Translations under genes and position numbers: made by a program
In this document: piece by piece, positions 47,512 to 56,880 of the stretch
Numbering within the stretch: the stretch's first letter is position 1
Layout: the number at the start of each line of letters is the position of its first letter
NCBI GenBank assembly: GCA_900469345.1
Contig: UBWZ01000012.1
Span: 184,417 to 248,416 of the forward strand
Direction of reading: 5' to 3'
DNA from: Hyphomicrobiales bacterium
GTDB lineage: Bacteria > Pseudomonadota > Alphaproteobacteria > Rhizobiales > Rhizobiaceae
DNA length: 64,000 bases
The notes under the pieces: generated by a model
Database searches by the model: none
What the model saw: the letters and a program-made list of their open reading frames with translations, nothing else
Told to the model about the DNA's origin: nothing

Positions 47512-49782
47512 ATGGCGCACGACGTGGCCATGCCCATGGCGAACGAAGCGGCAGTGCCGGTTCAGGATCGGCGCGCGTCCTTTGCGCTGCCGGGACTGCT
47601 GTTGGCCTGCGGCGCGCTGGTCTGTGCGACGTTGACGCTGTTCGTCCTGCTGGGGCTGACGCCCGTTGCCCCGACCACCAATGTCGTCATTGCCTCGGCG
47701 GTCATCAACTCGCTCTATATCCTCGGGCTGATGTACCTGATCGGCCGCGAAGTCGCGCGTCTTGTCAGGGCGCGCAACAGGGGGCGCGCCGCGGCACGGC
47801 TGCATGTCCGCATCGTCGTCCTGTTTTCGATCGTCGCGATCACGCCGGCTGTCCTGGTCGCGATCTTTGCGAGCCTCACGCTCAATGTCGGCCTCGACCG
47901 CTGGTTCTCGCTGCGCACGCAGTCGATCGTCCAGTCGTCGCAGGATGTGGCGCGCGCCTACATGATGGAGAATGCCAGCTATCTCCAGGGCCAGACCGTT
48001 TCGATGTCGAACGACCTCGAGCGCAACCGCGCCATGTTCTACCTGGACCGCACCGGCTTCGTCGAACTGATGACCCGCCAGGCGAGGGGCCGCGGCATGC
48101 TCGGCGCCTTTCTCGTCCAGGAGGATGGCGACGCCATAGCGCAGGCCGACATCAAGACCGAAAAGCCCCTGCCTGCGATCCCCCAGGACGCGCTGAAAAG
48201 TGCCGCCGGCGGTCAGCCGACGCTGATCCCGCCCGGCGTGACCAATCTCGTCGGCGCCGTCATCAAGATCGATACCATCCCGGGCACGTTTCTCTACACC
48301 ATCCGGGCCGTTGACCCGAAGGTGATGAACGCCATGCGCCTGATGGAAGAGAACACGGCGGAATACAAGTCGATGGAGGCGGGGCGCATGTCGCTGCAGT
48401 TCGCCTTCGCTGTCCTTTATCTCGGCTTTGCCCTGATCGTCCTCCTGGCGGCCATCTGGGCGGCAATCGCGGTGGCAGACCGCATCGTGCGGCCGATCCG
48501 CCTGCTGATCAGCGCCGCCGACAGCGTGGCGACCGGCAATCTTGCCGTCGTCGTGCCGGTGCGCACCGCCGACGGTGACGTCGGCAGCCTGTCGCGCACC
48601 TTCAACAAGATGATCTCCGAGATCCGCAGCCAGCGGGACGAGATCTTGGAGGCCAAGGACGAGGTGGACGATCGCCGTCGCTTCATCGAGGCGGTTTTGT
48701 CGGGCGTCACGGCTGCCGTCATCGGCGTCGATGCCGACCGCCGGATCACCATCGCCAACCCCTCCGCCGAGGCTTTTCTCGGCATTTCGGCAGAAGAGCT
48801 GCTGGGGCAGACGCTCCTCGATGTGGTGCCGGAAATTGACCACGTGCTGACCGAGGCGACGTCCCGGTCCCGCAACGATTTCCGCAAGCAGGTCAACCTG
48901 ATGCGCGGCGGCAAGGAACGCACGCTGTCTGTCCAGGTGACGCGCGAGGAGCAGCGCTCCGCCAAGGATTCCTACGTCATCACGCTCGACGACATCACCG
49001 ACCTCGTGATCGCCCAGCGTTCGACGGCCTGGGCCGACGTCGCTCGCCGCATCGCCCACGAGATCAAGAACCCGCTGACGCCGATCCAGCTTTCGGCCGA
49101 GCGGCTGAAGCGCCGCTACGGCAAGCAGATCGACGAGAGCGACCGTGCTGTCTTTGACCAGTGCACCGATACCATCGTCCGGCAGGTCGGCGATATCGGC
49201 CGGATGGTCGACGAGTTCTCGTCGTTCGCGCGCATGCCCAAACCGTCGAAGGAGCCAACCGACCTGCGCGGCATCCTGCGCGACGCGATGTTCCTGCGCG
49301 AGATGGGAACCACCCATGTGGACTTCATCCGGGAGCTCGGCGACGAGCCACTGACCGGAATGTTCGACGCACGCATGCTCGGACAAGCGTTCGGCAACCT
49401 CATCAAGAACGCCGTCGAGGCGATCGAGGCGGTGCCGGGCGATCAGCAGCGCGACGGCCGCAAGGTTTGGGTCCGCTCCGATTTCGACCGTGCGCGGGAT
49501 CTCTTCGTGGTCGACATCATCGACAATGGCAGTGGCCTGCCACAGGAGAACCGGCATCGGATCCTGGAGCCCTACATGACGATGCGCGACAAGGGCACCG
49601 GTCTCGGTCTCGCGATCGTCAAGAAGATTATCGAGGAACACGGGGGGCAGCTCGAACTGCATGATGCACCTCCGGACTTCGACCATGGCAACGGCGCCAT
49701 GATCCGGGTGCTGCTGCCGCATATCGAGCGCGGTGCAGCGTCGCAAATGGGAAATGACAAGGAAGTGGCCTATGGCGTCTGA
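47512..49782 (+). CDS. ntrY: Nitrogen regulation/redox sensor kinase NtrY
   Basis: Membrane histidine kinase, 756 residues. Three or four N-terminal TM segments (about 24-120), an extracytoplasmic sensor region (about 130-290), a TM segment near 300-325, HAMP (about 325-378), PAS (about 385-500), and the kinase core with His516 in [13 protein letters not shown] and lid motif GTGLGLAI. In alphaproteobacteria NtrYX affects nitrate use, redox and envelope functions. The CGGAG ribosome site precedes the ATG. Its end overlaps ntrX by 11 bases. Confidence 0.96.
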   Translation: MAHDVAMPMANEAAVPVQDRRASFALPGLLLACGALVCATLTLFVLLGLTPVAPTTNVVIASAVINSLYILGLMYLIGREVARLVRARNRGRAAARLHVRIVVLFSIVAITPAVLVAIFASLTLNVGLDRWFSLRTQSIVQSSQDVARAYMMENASYLQGQTVSMSNDLERNRAMFYLDRTGFVELMTRQARGRGMLGAFLVQEDGDAIAQADIKTEKPLPAIPQDALKSAAGGQPTLIPPGVTNLVGAVIKIDTIPGTFLYTIRAVDPKVMNAMRLMEENTAEYKSMEAGRMSLQFAFAVLYLGFALIVLLAAIWAAIAVADRIVRPIRLLISAADSVATGNLAVVVPVRTADGDVGSLSRTFNKMISEIRSQRDEILEAKDEVDDRRRFIEAVLSGVTAAVIGVDADRRITIANPSAEAFLGISAEELLGQTLLDVVPEIDHVLTEATSRSRNDFRKQVNLMRGGKERTLSVQVTREEQRSAKDSYVITLDDITDLVIAQRSTAWADVARRIAHEIKNPLTPIQLSAERLKRRYGKQIDESDRAVFDQCTDTIVRQVGDIGRMVDEFSSFARMPKPSKEPTDLRGILRDAMFLREMGTTHVDFIRELGDEPLTGMFDARMLGQAFGNLIKNAVEAIEAVPGDQQRDGRKVWVRSDFDRARDLFVVDIIDNGSGLPQENRHRILEPYMTMRDKGTGLGLAIVKKIIEEHGGQLELHDAPPDFDHGNGAMIRVLLPHIERGAASQMGNDKEVAYGV

Positions 49783-51136
49783 TATTTTGGTCGTGGATGA
49801 CGAGGCGGATATTCGCGACATCGTTTCGGGCATTCTGTCGGATGAAGGGCACGAGACCCGCACCGCCCATGACAGCGATAGCGCGCTGGCGGCCATTTCG
49901 GACCGCGTGCCGCGGCTGGTGTTTCTCGATATCTGGATGCAGGGCTCGCGCCTCGACGGTCTGGCGCTGCTGGACGAGATCAAGAGCCGCCACCCGGAGC
50001 TCCCGGTGGTGATGATTTCCGGCCACGGCAACGTCGAGACGGCCGTCTCCGCCATCAAGCGCGGCGCCTTCGATTTCATCGAGAAGCCGTTCAAGGCCGA
50101 CCGCCTGATCCTGATCGCCGAGCGGGCGCTCGAAAACTCGAAGCTGAAGCGGGAAGTCACGGAGCTGAAGAAGCGCGCCGGCGACCCTGTCGAACTGGTC
50201 GGAACCTCCGTTGCCGTCTCGCAACTGCGCCAGACCATCGAAAAGGTCTCGCCGACCAACAGCCGCATCATGATCCTTGGACCATCCGGCTCGGGCAAGG
50301 AACTCGTGGCCCGCATGATCCACCGCAAGTCGAGCCGCGCCGGTGGACCGTTTGTGGCGCTGAACGCAGCGACGATCACGCCTGACCGCATGGAGGTCGC
50401 CCTGTTCGGCACCGAAGGCACGCCCGGCCAGGCCCGCAAGATCGGTGCGCTCGAAGAGGCCCATCGCGGCATCCTCTATCTCGACGAGATCGGCGAAATG
50501 CCGCGCGAGACCCAGAACAAGATCCTGCGCGTCCTGGTCGACCAGCAGTTCGAGCGGGTCGGTGGCTCCAAGCGAGTGAAGGTCGATGTTCGCATCATCT
50601 CGTCGACCGCCTACAATCTCGAAAGCCTGATCGCCGACGGCTCGTTCCGCGAAGATCTCTACCACCGGCTGGCCGTCGTTCCCGTCAAGGTCCCGGCGCT
50701 TGCCGAGCGCCGCGAGGACATCCCGTTTCTGGTCGACATGTTCATGCGCCAGGTCTCCGAACAGGCCGGCATCCGCCCCCGCAAGATCGGCGACGATGCC
50801 ATGGCCGTGCTGCAGGCCAATGACTGGCCGGGCAACATCCGCCAGCTGCGCAACAATATCGAGCGACTGATGATTCTTGCCCGCACCGACGGACCGGACA
50901 CGGCGATCTCGGCCGACATGCTGCCGACCGACCTCGGCGACATGCTGCCGAAGGTTTCGTCCAAGGGCGATGTCCACATCATGACGCTGCCGCTGCGTGA
51001 AGCCCGCGAGATGTTCGAACGCGATTACCTGGTGGCGCAGATCAACCGCTTCGGCGGAAACATCTCGCGCACGGCCGAATTTGTCGGCATGGAACGTTCC
51101 GCGCTGCACCGGAAGTTGAAGTCGCTGGGGGTCTGA
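49772..51136 (+). CDS. ntrX: Response regulator NtrX
   Basis: NtrC-type regulator, 454 residues: receiver with Asp53 (FLDIWMQG), AAA+ domain with Walker A GPSGSGKELVAR and Walker B GILYLDEIGEMP, and a Fis-type HTH (GNISRTAEFVGMERSALHRKL). The sigma-54 contact motif GAFTGA is absent; the corresponding stretch is GTEGTPGQARKIG, as reported for alphaproteobacterial NtrX. This suggests it does not act as a classical sigma-54 activator. ATG at 49772 with AAGGAA upstream. Confidence 0.96.
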   Translation: MASDILVVDDEADIRDIVSGILSDEGHETRTAHDSDSALAAISDRVPRLVFLDIWMQGSRLDGLALLDEIKSRHPELPVVMISGHGNVETAVSAIKRGAFDFIEKPFKADRLILIAERALENSKLKREVTELKKRAGDPVELVGTSVAVSQLRQTIEKVSPTNSRIMILGPSGSGKELVARMIHRKSSRAGGPFVALNAATITPDRMEVALFGTEGTPGQARKIGALEEAHRGILYLDEIGEMPRETQNKILRVLVDQQFERVGGSKRVKVDVRIISSTAYNLESLIADGSFREDLYHRLAVVPVKVPALAERREDIPFLVDMFMRQVSEQAGIRPRKIGDDAMAVLQANDWPGNIRQLRNNIERLMILARTDGPDTAISADMLPTDLGDMLPKVSSKGDVHIMTLPLREAREMFERDYLVAQINRFGGNISRTAEFVGMERSALHRKLKSLGV

Positions 51137-51241
51137 CGGCAGGACGCCGTCGCCCCATCTCTGCGATTCGCGCCGGGCGCGCGGCGCAGCAGGTTTTCCA
51201 CATGTTTATGCTGTCCCGATCGGCCTCAACCGGAAGTCACC

Positions 51242-52108
51242 ATGTCCAGAATTGCCTACGTAAACGGCCGCTACGTCGCCCATGCTGACGCGGCTGTCCA
51301 TGTCGAAGACCGCGGGTTCCAGTTTGCGGACGGCGTCTATGAGGTGTGCGAAGTCCGACAGGGGCTGATCATCGACCTCACGCGACACATGGACCGCCTC
51401 GACCGTTCGCTTCGCGAACTGCGTATGACGGCGCCGATGGCGCGCACATCCCTGACGCTGGTGATCCGCGAGGTGCTGCGCCGCAACCGTGTTCGCAACG
51501 GTATCTTCTACCTGCAGGTGACCCGTGGCACGGCGCGCCGCGACCACTTTTTCCCGGCCGCCGGCACGACCCCGACCCTTGTGGTAACCGCGAAGAATAC
51601 CGATCCTGCGGCCATGGCCCGGAAATATGCGAGCGGGATCAAGGTGATCACCGTGCCTGAAAACCGGTGGGACCGCGTCGACATCAAGACGGTCGGCCTT
51701 TTGCCCAACGTCCTCGCCAAGCAGCAGGCGAGGGAGGCCGGGGCGCAGGACGCCATCTACATCGACCGCAACGGCATCGTCATGGAAGGTGCATCGTCGA
51801 ATGTCTGGATCGTCGCCGCCGACGGCACGCTCCTCACCCGGCCGGCCGAGCACGGCATTCTGCGCGGTGTGACGCGCACCACGCTCTTGGATGTCGTCGC
51901 GCGGCTGCGACTGTCTGTCGCCGAGCGCGAGTTCACCATGGACGATCTCCTGTCGGCGCGGGAAGTCTTCTTTACCTCGGCCACCGGTAGTTGCGTCCCG
52001 ATCGTCGAGGTGGACGGCAAAACCATCGCCAACGGCCACCCTGGCAGCGCCTCTGCCGCGATCCGCGACGCCTTTTTGGACGTTGCGGAAAAGACGCCGA
52101 TTTGGTAA
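51242..52108 (+). CDS. dat: D-amino acid aminotransferase (class IV, PLP)
   Basis: Fold-type IV aminotransferase, 288 residues. N-terminus AYVNGRYVAHADAAVHVEDRG is typical; the PLP lysine is in VDIKTVGLLPNVLAKQ; EGASSNVWIV and the TSATGSCVPIV loop bind the cofactor phosphate and substrate. Branched-chain aminotransferase or ADC lyase is possible for the fold, but the family signature fits D-alanine transaminase. It immediately follows ntrX, where a trkA gene would be expected in relatives. Confidence 0.88.
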   Translation: MSRIAYVNGRYVAHADAAVHVEDRGFQFADGVYEVCEVRQGLIIDLTRHMDRLDRSLRELRMTAPMARTSLTLVIREVLRRNRVRNGIFYLQVTRGTARRDHFFPAAGTTPTLVVTAKNTDPAAMARKYASGIKVITVPENRWDRVDIKTVGLLPNVLAKQQAREAGAQDAIYIDRNGIVMEGASSNVWIVAADGTLLTRPAEHGILRGVTRTTLLDVVARLRLSVAEREFTMDDLLSAREVFFTSATGSCVPIVEVDGKTIANGHPGSASAAIRDAFLDVAEKTPIW

Positions 52109-52213
52109 CCAGACTGTCGGGGGAAGGGATGCACGGGGGCGTATCCCGGCCGTCTCTTTATAACAATTTGCTCATGATCCCGGCTCTGGCCGGCAAAAGA
52201 AAGAAGCGGCGCT

Positions 52214-52456
52214 ATGGCGGAACGTTCTCAGAACCTTCAGGATTTGTTTCTCAACACAGTTCGCAAACAGAAGATTTCCTTGACCATATTCCTCATCAAC
52301 GGGGTCAAGCTGACGGGCGTGGTGACGTCTTTCGATAACTTCTGCGTACTGCTGCGGCGTGACGGACACTCTCAGCTGGTGTATAAGCACGCGATCTCGA
52401 CGATCATGCCCGGTCAGCCGCTGCAGATGTTCGAGACCGAGGAAACGGCAGCCTAA
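52214..52456 (+). CDS. hfq: RNA chaperone Hfq
   Basis: Sm-like hexameric RNA chaperone, 80 residues, pairing small RNAs with mRNAs. [20 protein letters not shown] and the Sm2 motif [10 protein letters not shown] are diagnostic; it lacks the long C-terminal tail of enterobacterial Hfq, as usual for alphaproteobacteria. Followed by hflX 14-77 bases downstream, depending on which hflX start is used. Confidence 0.98.
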   Translation: MAERSQNLQDLFLNTVRKQKISLTIFLINGVKLTGVVTSFDNFCVLLRRDGHSQLVYKHAISTIMPGQPLQMFETEETAA

Positions 52457-52533
52457 TCAGGACAATAAAAATTACCAATCGCGATACGTCGAATGAATCG
52501 CTCATCCCGGAAGCTGAAAAGCAACGGGATGAC

Positions 52534-53874
52534 ATGCGCGCAGCCGTCATTGTTCCTGTTCTCAAGCAGGTGCGGGCGCGTGGCGCCCAGGCGGAAGCGG
52601 CGGCGAGCCCAGGCCCGCAGCGCTCCAACGAAGCCCGTCTGGAAGAAGCCATCGGACTGGCCAGGGCGATCGATCTGGAGATCGTCTCCGGGCTGATCGT
52701 GCCCGTCAACCAGCCGAAACCGTCTACCCTGATCGGGTCGGGCAAGATCGAGGAGATCAAGGCGCTTCTCGACGAGAACGACGCCGGTCTGGTGATCGTC
52801 GATCATCCCTTGACGCCGGTCCAGCAGCGCAATCTCGAAAAGGAATGGGGCGCCAAGGTCATCGACCGGACGGGTCTCATTCTCGAGATCTTCGGCCGCC
52901 GCGCCTCCACCAAGGAAGGGACGCTGCAGGTCGATCTCGCGCATCTCAACTATCAGAAGGGCCGCCTGGTTCGCAGCTGGACCCACCTTGAACGGCAGCG
53001 CGGTGGCGCGGGATTCATGGGCGGTCCCGGTGAAACCCAGATCGAGGCCGACCGCCGGCAATTGCAGGACCGTATCATCAAGCTCGAGAAGGAGCTCGAG
53101 CAGGTGGTGCGGACGCGCCAGCTGCATCGCGCCAAGCGCCGCAAGGTGCCGCATCCGATCGTGGCCCTGGTCGGCTATACCAATGCCGGCAAATCGACCC
53201 TGTTCAACCGCATCACCGGCGCCGGCGTGCTGGCCGAAGACATGCTGTTTGCGACGCTCGATCCGACGCTGCGCCGCATGAAGCTGCCGCATGGCCGCAC
53301 CGTCATCCTGTCCGATACCGTCGGCTTCATCTCGGATCTGCCGACCCACCTGGTCGCAGCCTTCCGGGCGACGCTGGAAGAAGTTCTCGAGGCAGACCTG
53401 ATCCTCCACGTCCGCGATATGTCCGATCCCGACAATGCCGCCCAGTCGGGCGATGTCATCCGCATTCTGGATGATCTCGGCATCGGCGAAAAGGAACGGT
53501 CCGAGCGGCTGATCGAGGTCTGGAACAAGATCGATCTGCTCGGTCCCGAAGCGCATGAGGCGATCGCCGAGCGTGCGCAGGGCCGCGAGGACATCATGGC
53601 GCTCTCGGCCGTCACCGGCGAGGGTGTCGACCGGTTGATCGCCGAGATCGGCGGACGCCTGTCCGGCGTCCAGACCGAGGCGACCATCACCATTCCGGCC
53701 GAAACGCTGGCGCTGGTCTCCTGGGTCTACGAAAACGCCCAGATCGATCACCGTGAAGACAACGAGGACGGTTCGGTGACGCTCGACCTGCGTCTGTCGG
53801 CCTCGCAGGCCGACGAGCTCGAACGGAAGCTGGGCAATGGTCCGAAGCCTGCGCGGGAAGATTGGGAGCGCTAA
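52534..53874 (+). CDS. hflX: GTPase HflX
   Basis: Ribosome-associated GTPase, 446 residues from ATG 52534, which rescues or splits stalled/hibernating ribosomes. N-terminal HflX domain with TLIGSGKIEEI, the coiled linker GGPGETQIEADRR, and the G domain with P-loop GYTNAGKST, DTVGFI and NKID. The frame is open upstream to the hfq stop and could start at a rare ATT at 52471, preceded by AGGA, which would add 21 residues (see findings). Confidence 0.95.
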   Translation: MRAAVIVPVLKQVRARGAQAEAAASPGPQRSNEARLEEAIGLARAIDLEIVSGLIVPVNQPKPSTLIGSGKIEEIKALLDENDAGLVIVDHPLTPVQQRNLEKEWGAKVIDRTGLILEIFGRRASTKEGTLQVDLAHLNYQKGRLVRSWTHLERQRGGAGFMGGPGETQIEADRRQLQDRIIKLEKELEQVVRTRQLHRAKRRKVPHPIVALVGYTNAGKSTLFNRITGAGVLAEDMLFATLDPTLRRMKLPHGRTVILSDTVGFISDLPTHLVAAFRATLEEVLEADLILHVRDMSDPDNAAQSGDVIRILDDLGIGEKERSERLIEVWNKIDLLGPEAHEAIAERAQGREDIMALSAVTGEGVDRLIAEIGGRLSGVQTEATITIPAETLALVSWVYENAQIDHREDNEDGSVTLDLRLSASQADELERKLGNGPKPAREDWER

Positions 53875-53892
53875 GGGCGTCTGTCGCCAGGG

Positions 53893-53929
53893 TTGCGGCC
53901 AGCGGAAATCCTGATTTTTCCGGCCGCAA
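53893..53929 (+). terminator. Hairpin between hflX and the MFS gene
   Basis: TTGCGGCC-agc-GGAAA...TTTCC-GGCCGCAA: 13 paired bases interrupted by a 3-base bulge, loop TCCTGATT. Located 18 bases after the hflX stop; no T-run. Confidence 0.5.
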
Positions 53930-53980
53930 CCAAATGCCTTTTTGTGCATTGGAGCCGCAGTCAACAGGTGCTCCCGCTTC

Positions 53981-55261
53981 ATGGCCTCCTCCATCGATGT
54001 CTCCTCCGCCGGCATGTCGCCGGGCCACACCCCGCACCGCGCGCTTTCGAACCGATCGCTCATGGCGCTGGCAGTCCTCAACTTCTTCCTTGCCGATGCG
54101 CGTGACGGACTGGGCCCGTTTCTCGACGCCTTCCTCGCCACCCGCGGCTGGTCGTCGGTCAGCCTCGGGCTGATTGCGACGGTCGGCGGCCTGATCGGCC
54201 TGCTCGCCACGCCGCTCTGCGGTGCTCTGGTCGATGCGACGCGCTGGAAGCGGGCGCTGATTGCCGGACCCGTCATCCTGGTCACGGCGGCAGCCCTGGT
54301 CACGCTACTCGATCCGACCGTCGCGATCGTCTGGATCGGCCAGATCGGCACCGCCGTGGTCGGCGCCGTGATCGGTCCCGCTCTTGCCGGCCTGACGCTC
54401 GGTCTGGTCGGCGAGCGGCTGTTCTCCCGGCAGATCGCCCGCAATGAGGTGTGGAACCACGGCGGCAACCTTGTTTCGCTGATGGCGGTGTTCTTCGTGG
54501 TCTCTATGATCGGCCAGAACGGCATGGTCTGGCTGATGGTCGTGACGGCCTTCGGGGCGCTCGCCGCGATCGCCGCCGTCGACCCGAAGGAGATCGACCA
54601 CAAGGTCGCCCGCGGTCTGGGCGAAGACGAGGGCGAGCCCGGCCCCTCCGGCCTCAAGGTCCTGCTCACGAACCGAGGTCTTATTCTCCTCGCCGTGATC
54701 CTGCTCATCTTTCATTTCGGCAATGCGCCGATGAGCCGGCTGATTGCGCAGCAGTTCGCCATCGAGCTCGACAGCCCGTTCCGCACCACCGCCATCATCA
54801 CCGGCGTCTCGCAGCTCGCCATGGTCGGCGTGGCTCTCGCGGCGCCGCTCCTGATCCGCCGTTTCGGTCTTGCGGCAACGCTTGCTATCGGCCTCGCTGC
54901 CCTGCCGATCCGCGGACTTTTGGCGGCAAGCTTCGACGGCTTCTGGATCGTCTATCCGACGCAGGTGCTCGACGGCGTCGGTGCCGGCCTGCTTGGCATC
55001 GTCACCCCTGTGGCCGTCGAGCGGATGCTGAAAGGGACAGGCCGCTTCAACGTCGGCTTTGCAGCGGTAATGACCGTGCAGGGCATCGGCGCCTCGCTGA
55101 GCAACGTGGTCGCCGGATGGCTGGTCTCGGTCGGCGGCTATCCGCTGTCGCACCTGGTGGCTGCCGGCGTTGCGGTCATTGCCTTTGCGGTCTTCTTCGC
55201 CTTCCGCAAGGAGCTCGCGCCCGGCGAGGGAAAATCCCCAGCGCCGCAGCACGAAACATAA
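53981..55261 (+). CDS. MFS transporter
   Basis: Major facilitator superfamily permease, 426 residues with 12 predicted TM segments in two bundles separated by an acidic cytoplasmic loop (about 210-235, VDPKEIDHKVARGLGEDEGE). The first helix carries NFFLADARDGLGPFLDAFL. Substrate cannot be inferred. Start at MASSIDVSS (53981); a TTG at 53942 would add 13 residues. It is convergent with fpr. Confidence 0.85.
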   Translation: MASSIDVSSAGMSPGHTPHRALSNRSLMALAVLNFFLADARDGLGPFLDAFLATRGWSSVSLGLIATVGGLIGLLATPLCGALVDATRWKRALIAGPVILVTAAALVTLLDPTVAIVWIGQIGTAVVGAVIGPALAGLTLGLVGERLFSRQIARNEVWNHGGNLVSLMAVFFVVSMIGQNGMVWLMVVTAFGALAAIAAVDPKEIDHKVARGLGEDEGEPGPSGLKVLLTNRGLILLAVILLIFHFGNAPMSRLIAQQFAIELDSPFRTTAIITGVSQLAMVGVALAAPLLIRRFGLAATLAIGLAALPIRGLLAASFDGFWIVYPTQVLDGVGAGLLGIVTPVAVERMLKGTGRFNVGFAAVMTVQGIGASLSNVVAGWLVSVGGYPLSHLVAAGVAVIAFAVFFAFRKELAPGEGKSPAPQHET

Positions 55262-55303
55262 ATGAAGTCAGATATTTAAAAGAAAATCCTAAAGTATGAA
55301 TAT

Positions 55304-55333
55304 AGCGGGCCGTTCCGAACGGAGCGGCCCGCT
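55304..55333. terminator. Bidirectional hairpin between the MFS gene and fpr
   Basis: AGCGGGCCG / CGGCCCGCT (9 bp) with an inner TCCG/CGGA pairing around AA. It lies between two converging genes. Preceded by AT-rich sequence on the left; a good shared terminator. Confidence 0.7.
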
Positions 55334-55358
55334 GTGTCTGTCGGGCGATCGTCTGGTA

Positions 55359-56174
55359 TCAGCCCACGAAAGCGCGTTCGATGACGAACTCGGCCGGCTT
55401 GTTGTTGGCGCCTTCGTTAAGGCCCGCCTTTTCCAGAAGCACCTTGGTGTCCTTGAGCATCGCAGCCGACCCGCAGATCATGCCGCGGTCGATCGCCGGT
55501 TCGAGCGGCGGAACGCCGAGGTCTGTGTAGAGCTTGCCGCTTTCCATCAGATCGGTGATCCGGCCCTGGTAGGGGTAGTCCTCGCGCGTCACGGTCGGAT
55601 AGTGCTTCAGCTTGGTGCCGACGATCTCGCCGAGGAATTCGTGATTGCGGATTTCCTCCATCAGGTCGAAGCCGTATTTCAGCTCGGCCACCTCGCGGCA
55701 GGTATGGGTAAGGATGACTTCCTCGAACATGTCGTAGGTGTCGGGATCGCGGATCAAGCTTGCGAACGGCGCAATGCCCGTGCCGGTCGAGAACATATAG
55801 AGCCGCTTGCCCGGCGTCAGTGCGTCCAGCACCAGCGTGCCCGTCGGCTTCTTGCGCATCAGCACCGTGTCGCCGGGTTTGATCGCCTGCAGGTGCGACG
55901 TCAGTGGGCCGTCCGGCACCTTGATCGAAAAGAACTCCAGTTCCTCGTCCCAGGACGGGCTGGCGATCGAGTAGGCGCGGTAGACCGGCTTGTCGCCGAC
56001 CATCAGGCCGATCATCGCGAATTCGCCCGAGCGGAAGCGGAAGCCGGAGGGCCGGGTCATCCGGAACCGGAACAGTCGATCCGTATAGTGCTCGACGCTC
56101 AACACCGTCTCGGCATAGACGCCGTCCGGGATCTTCGCTGCTACCACGTCGTCGGTCCTTGCTGGGGCGTCCAT
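55359..56174 (-). CDS. fpr: Ferredoxin--NADP reductase
   Basis: Bacterial FNR of the Fpr type, 271 residues, passing electrons between NADPH and ferredoxin/flavodoxin through FAD. FAD motif RAYSIASPSW, NADP segment MFSTGTGIAPFASLIRD, and THTCREVAELKY. Start MDAPART at 56174; the frame opens 42 codons earlier. In rhizobia a gene of this type lies next to the sulfite-reduction genes, as here, which makes it a candidate electron source for CysI. Confidence 0.94.
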   Translation of the reverse strand: MDAPARTDDVVAAKIPDGVYAETVLSVEHYTDRLFRFRMTRPSGFRFRSGEFAMIGLMVGDKPVYRAYSIASPSWDEELEFFSIKVPDGPLTSHLQAIKPGDTVLMRKKPTGTLVLDALTPGKRLYMFSTGTGIAPFASLIRDPDTYDMFEEVILTHTCREVAELKYGFDLMEEIRNHEFLGEIVGTKLKHYPTVTREDYPYQGRITDLMESGKLYTDLGVPPLEPAIDRGMICGSAAMLKDTKVLLEKAGLNEGANNKPAEFVIERAFVG

Positions 56175-56452
56175 CAAATCAATCCGTCTTCTCGTCAACT
56201 GCTCGTGCAGGGGCGAAATATACCAATTCCTCCTGCATTTGAAGGCACTGCAGTGCCGCAATGGAGGGGCGTGGAAGAAAATATGTGCCTGACGCTCCAC
56301 TTGTCACAAGTCACCCTGGAACGGCGCTCCCGAAGATGCCCGCCACGGTCCCGATTGCGCGCGTCGCTCGATTTGCAACCGGAAGAAACACCACCCATTG
56401 CCATGGTAAGTCAATCGGAACACTATAGCTCAAAACCACGGGGAGGAGGACG

Positions 56453-56869
56453 ATGGCCTATCAGGATATCATTCAGGAATTGTACGACGCGCGATCCAAT
56501 TCTGATCTCGAGCGAATGATGGGCTTCCTCCACCCGGACGGGGTCTTTCATATCGTCGGGTCGCAACAGCTCTCGCCCCTGACGCAGAGACTGGAAGGCG
56601 CCGATGTGGTTCGCCCGGTTGCTGGCGAGTTGCTCCGTGACTGGGATATGAGCCAGGTCGAGAATGTCGACGTCCACGAAAGCGGCGATACCGTCTATGT
56701 GCATCGCCGCGGCAATGTCGTCTACACTCCGGACGGATCGGCACTCAACACGGAATTCATCGACAAGCTGACCTTCCGGGATGGCAAGATCGTCGAATAT
56801 CTGCAGTTCCTCGACACCTATGCGGTTGCGCGGTTCATGGCCGAAAAGGCGGAGCAGGCGACAGGGTAA
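56453..56869 (+). CDS. NTF2/SnoaL-like domain protein
   Basis: A 138-residue cone-fold protein of the NTF2-like superfamily: helical start IIQELYDARSNSDLERMMGFL, then strands (DGVFHIVG, ENVDVHESGDTVYVHRRGNV) and the typical DGKIVEYLQFLDTYAVARFM end. Function unknown; members are often scavenging or isomerase-like. A strong GGGGAGGAGG site lies just upstream. The gene is divergent from fpr, with 278 bases between the two starts and nothing else recognised there. Confidence 0.8.
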   Translation: MAYQDIIQELYDARSNSDLERMMGFLHPDGVFHIVGSQQLSPLTQRLEGADVVRPVAGELLRDWDMSQVENVDVHESGDTVYVHRRGNVVYTPDGSALNTEFIDKLTFRDGKIVEYLQFLDTYAVARFMAEKAEQATG

Positions 56870-56880
56870 CGGCAGCGCGT

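Noticed and set aside
47365..50472. A 1035-codon open frame antisense to ntrY and ntrX
   Set aside because: Same GC-driven effect; it runs across two well-defined genes with intact catalytic motifs.
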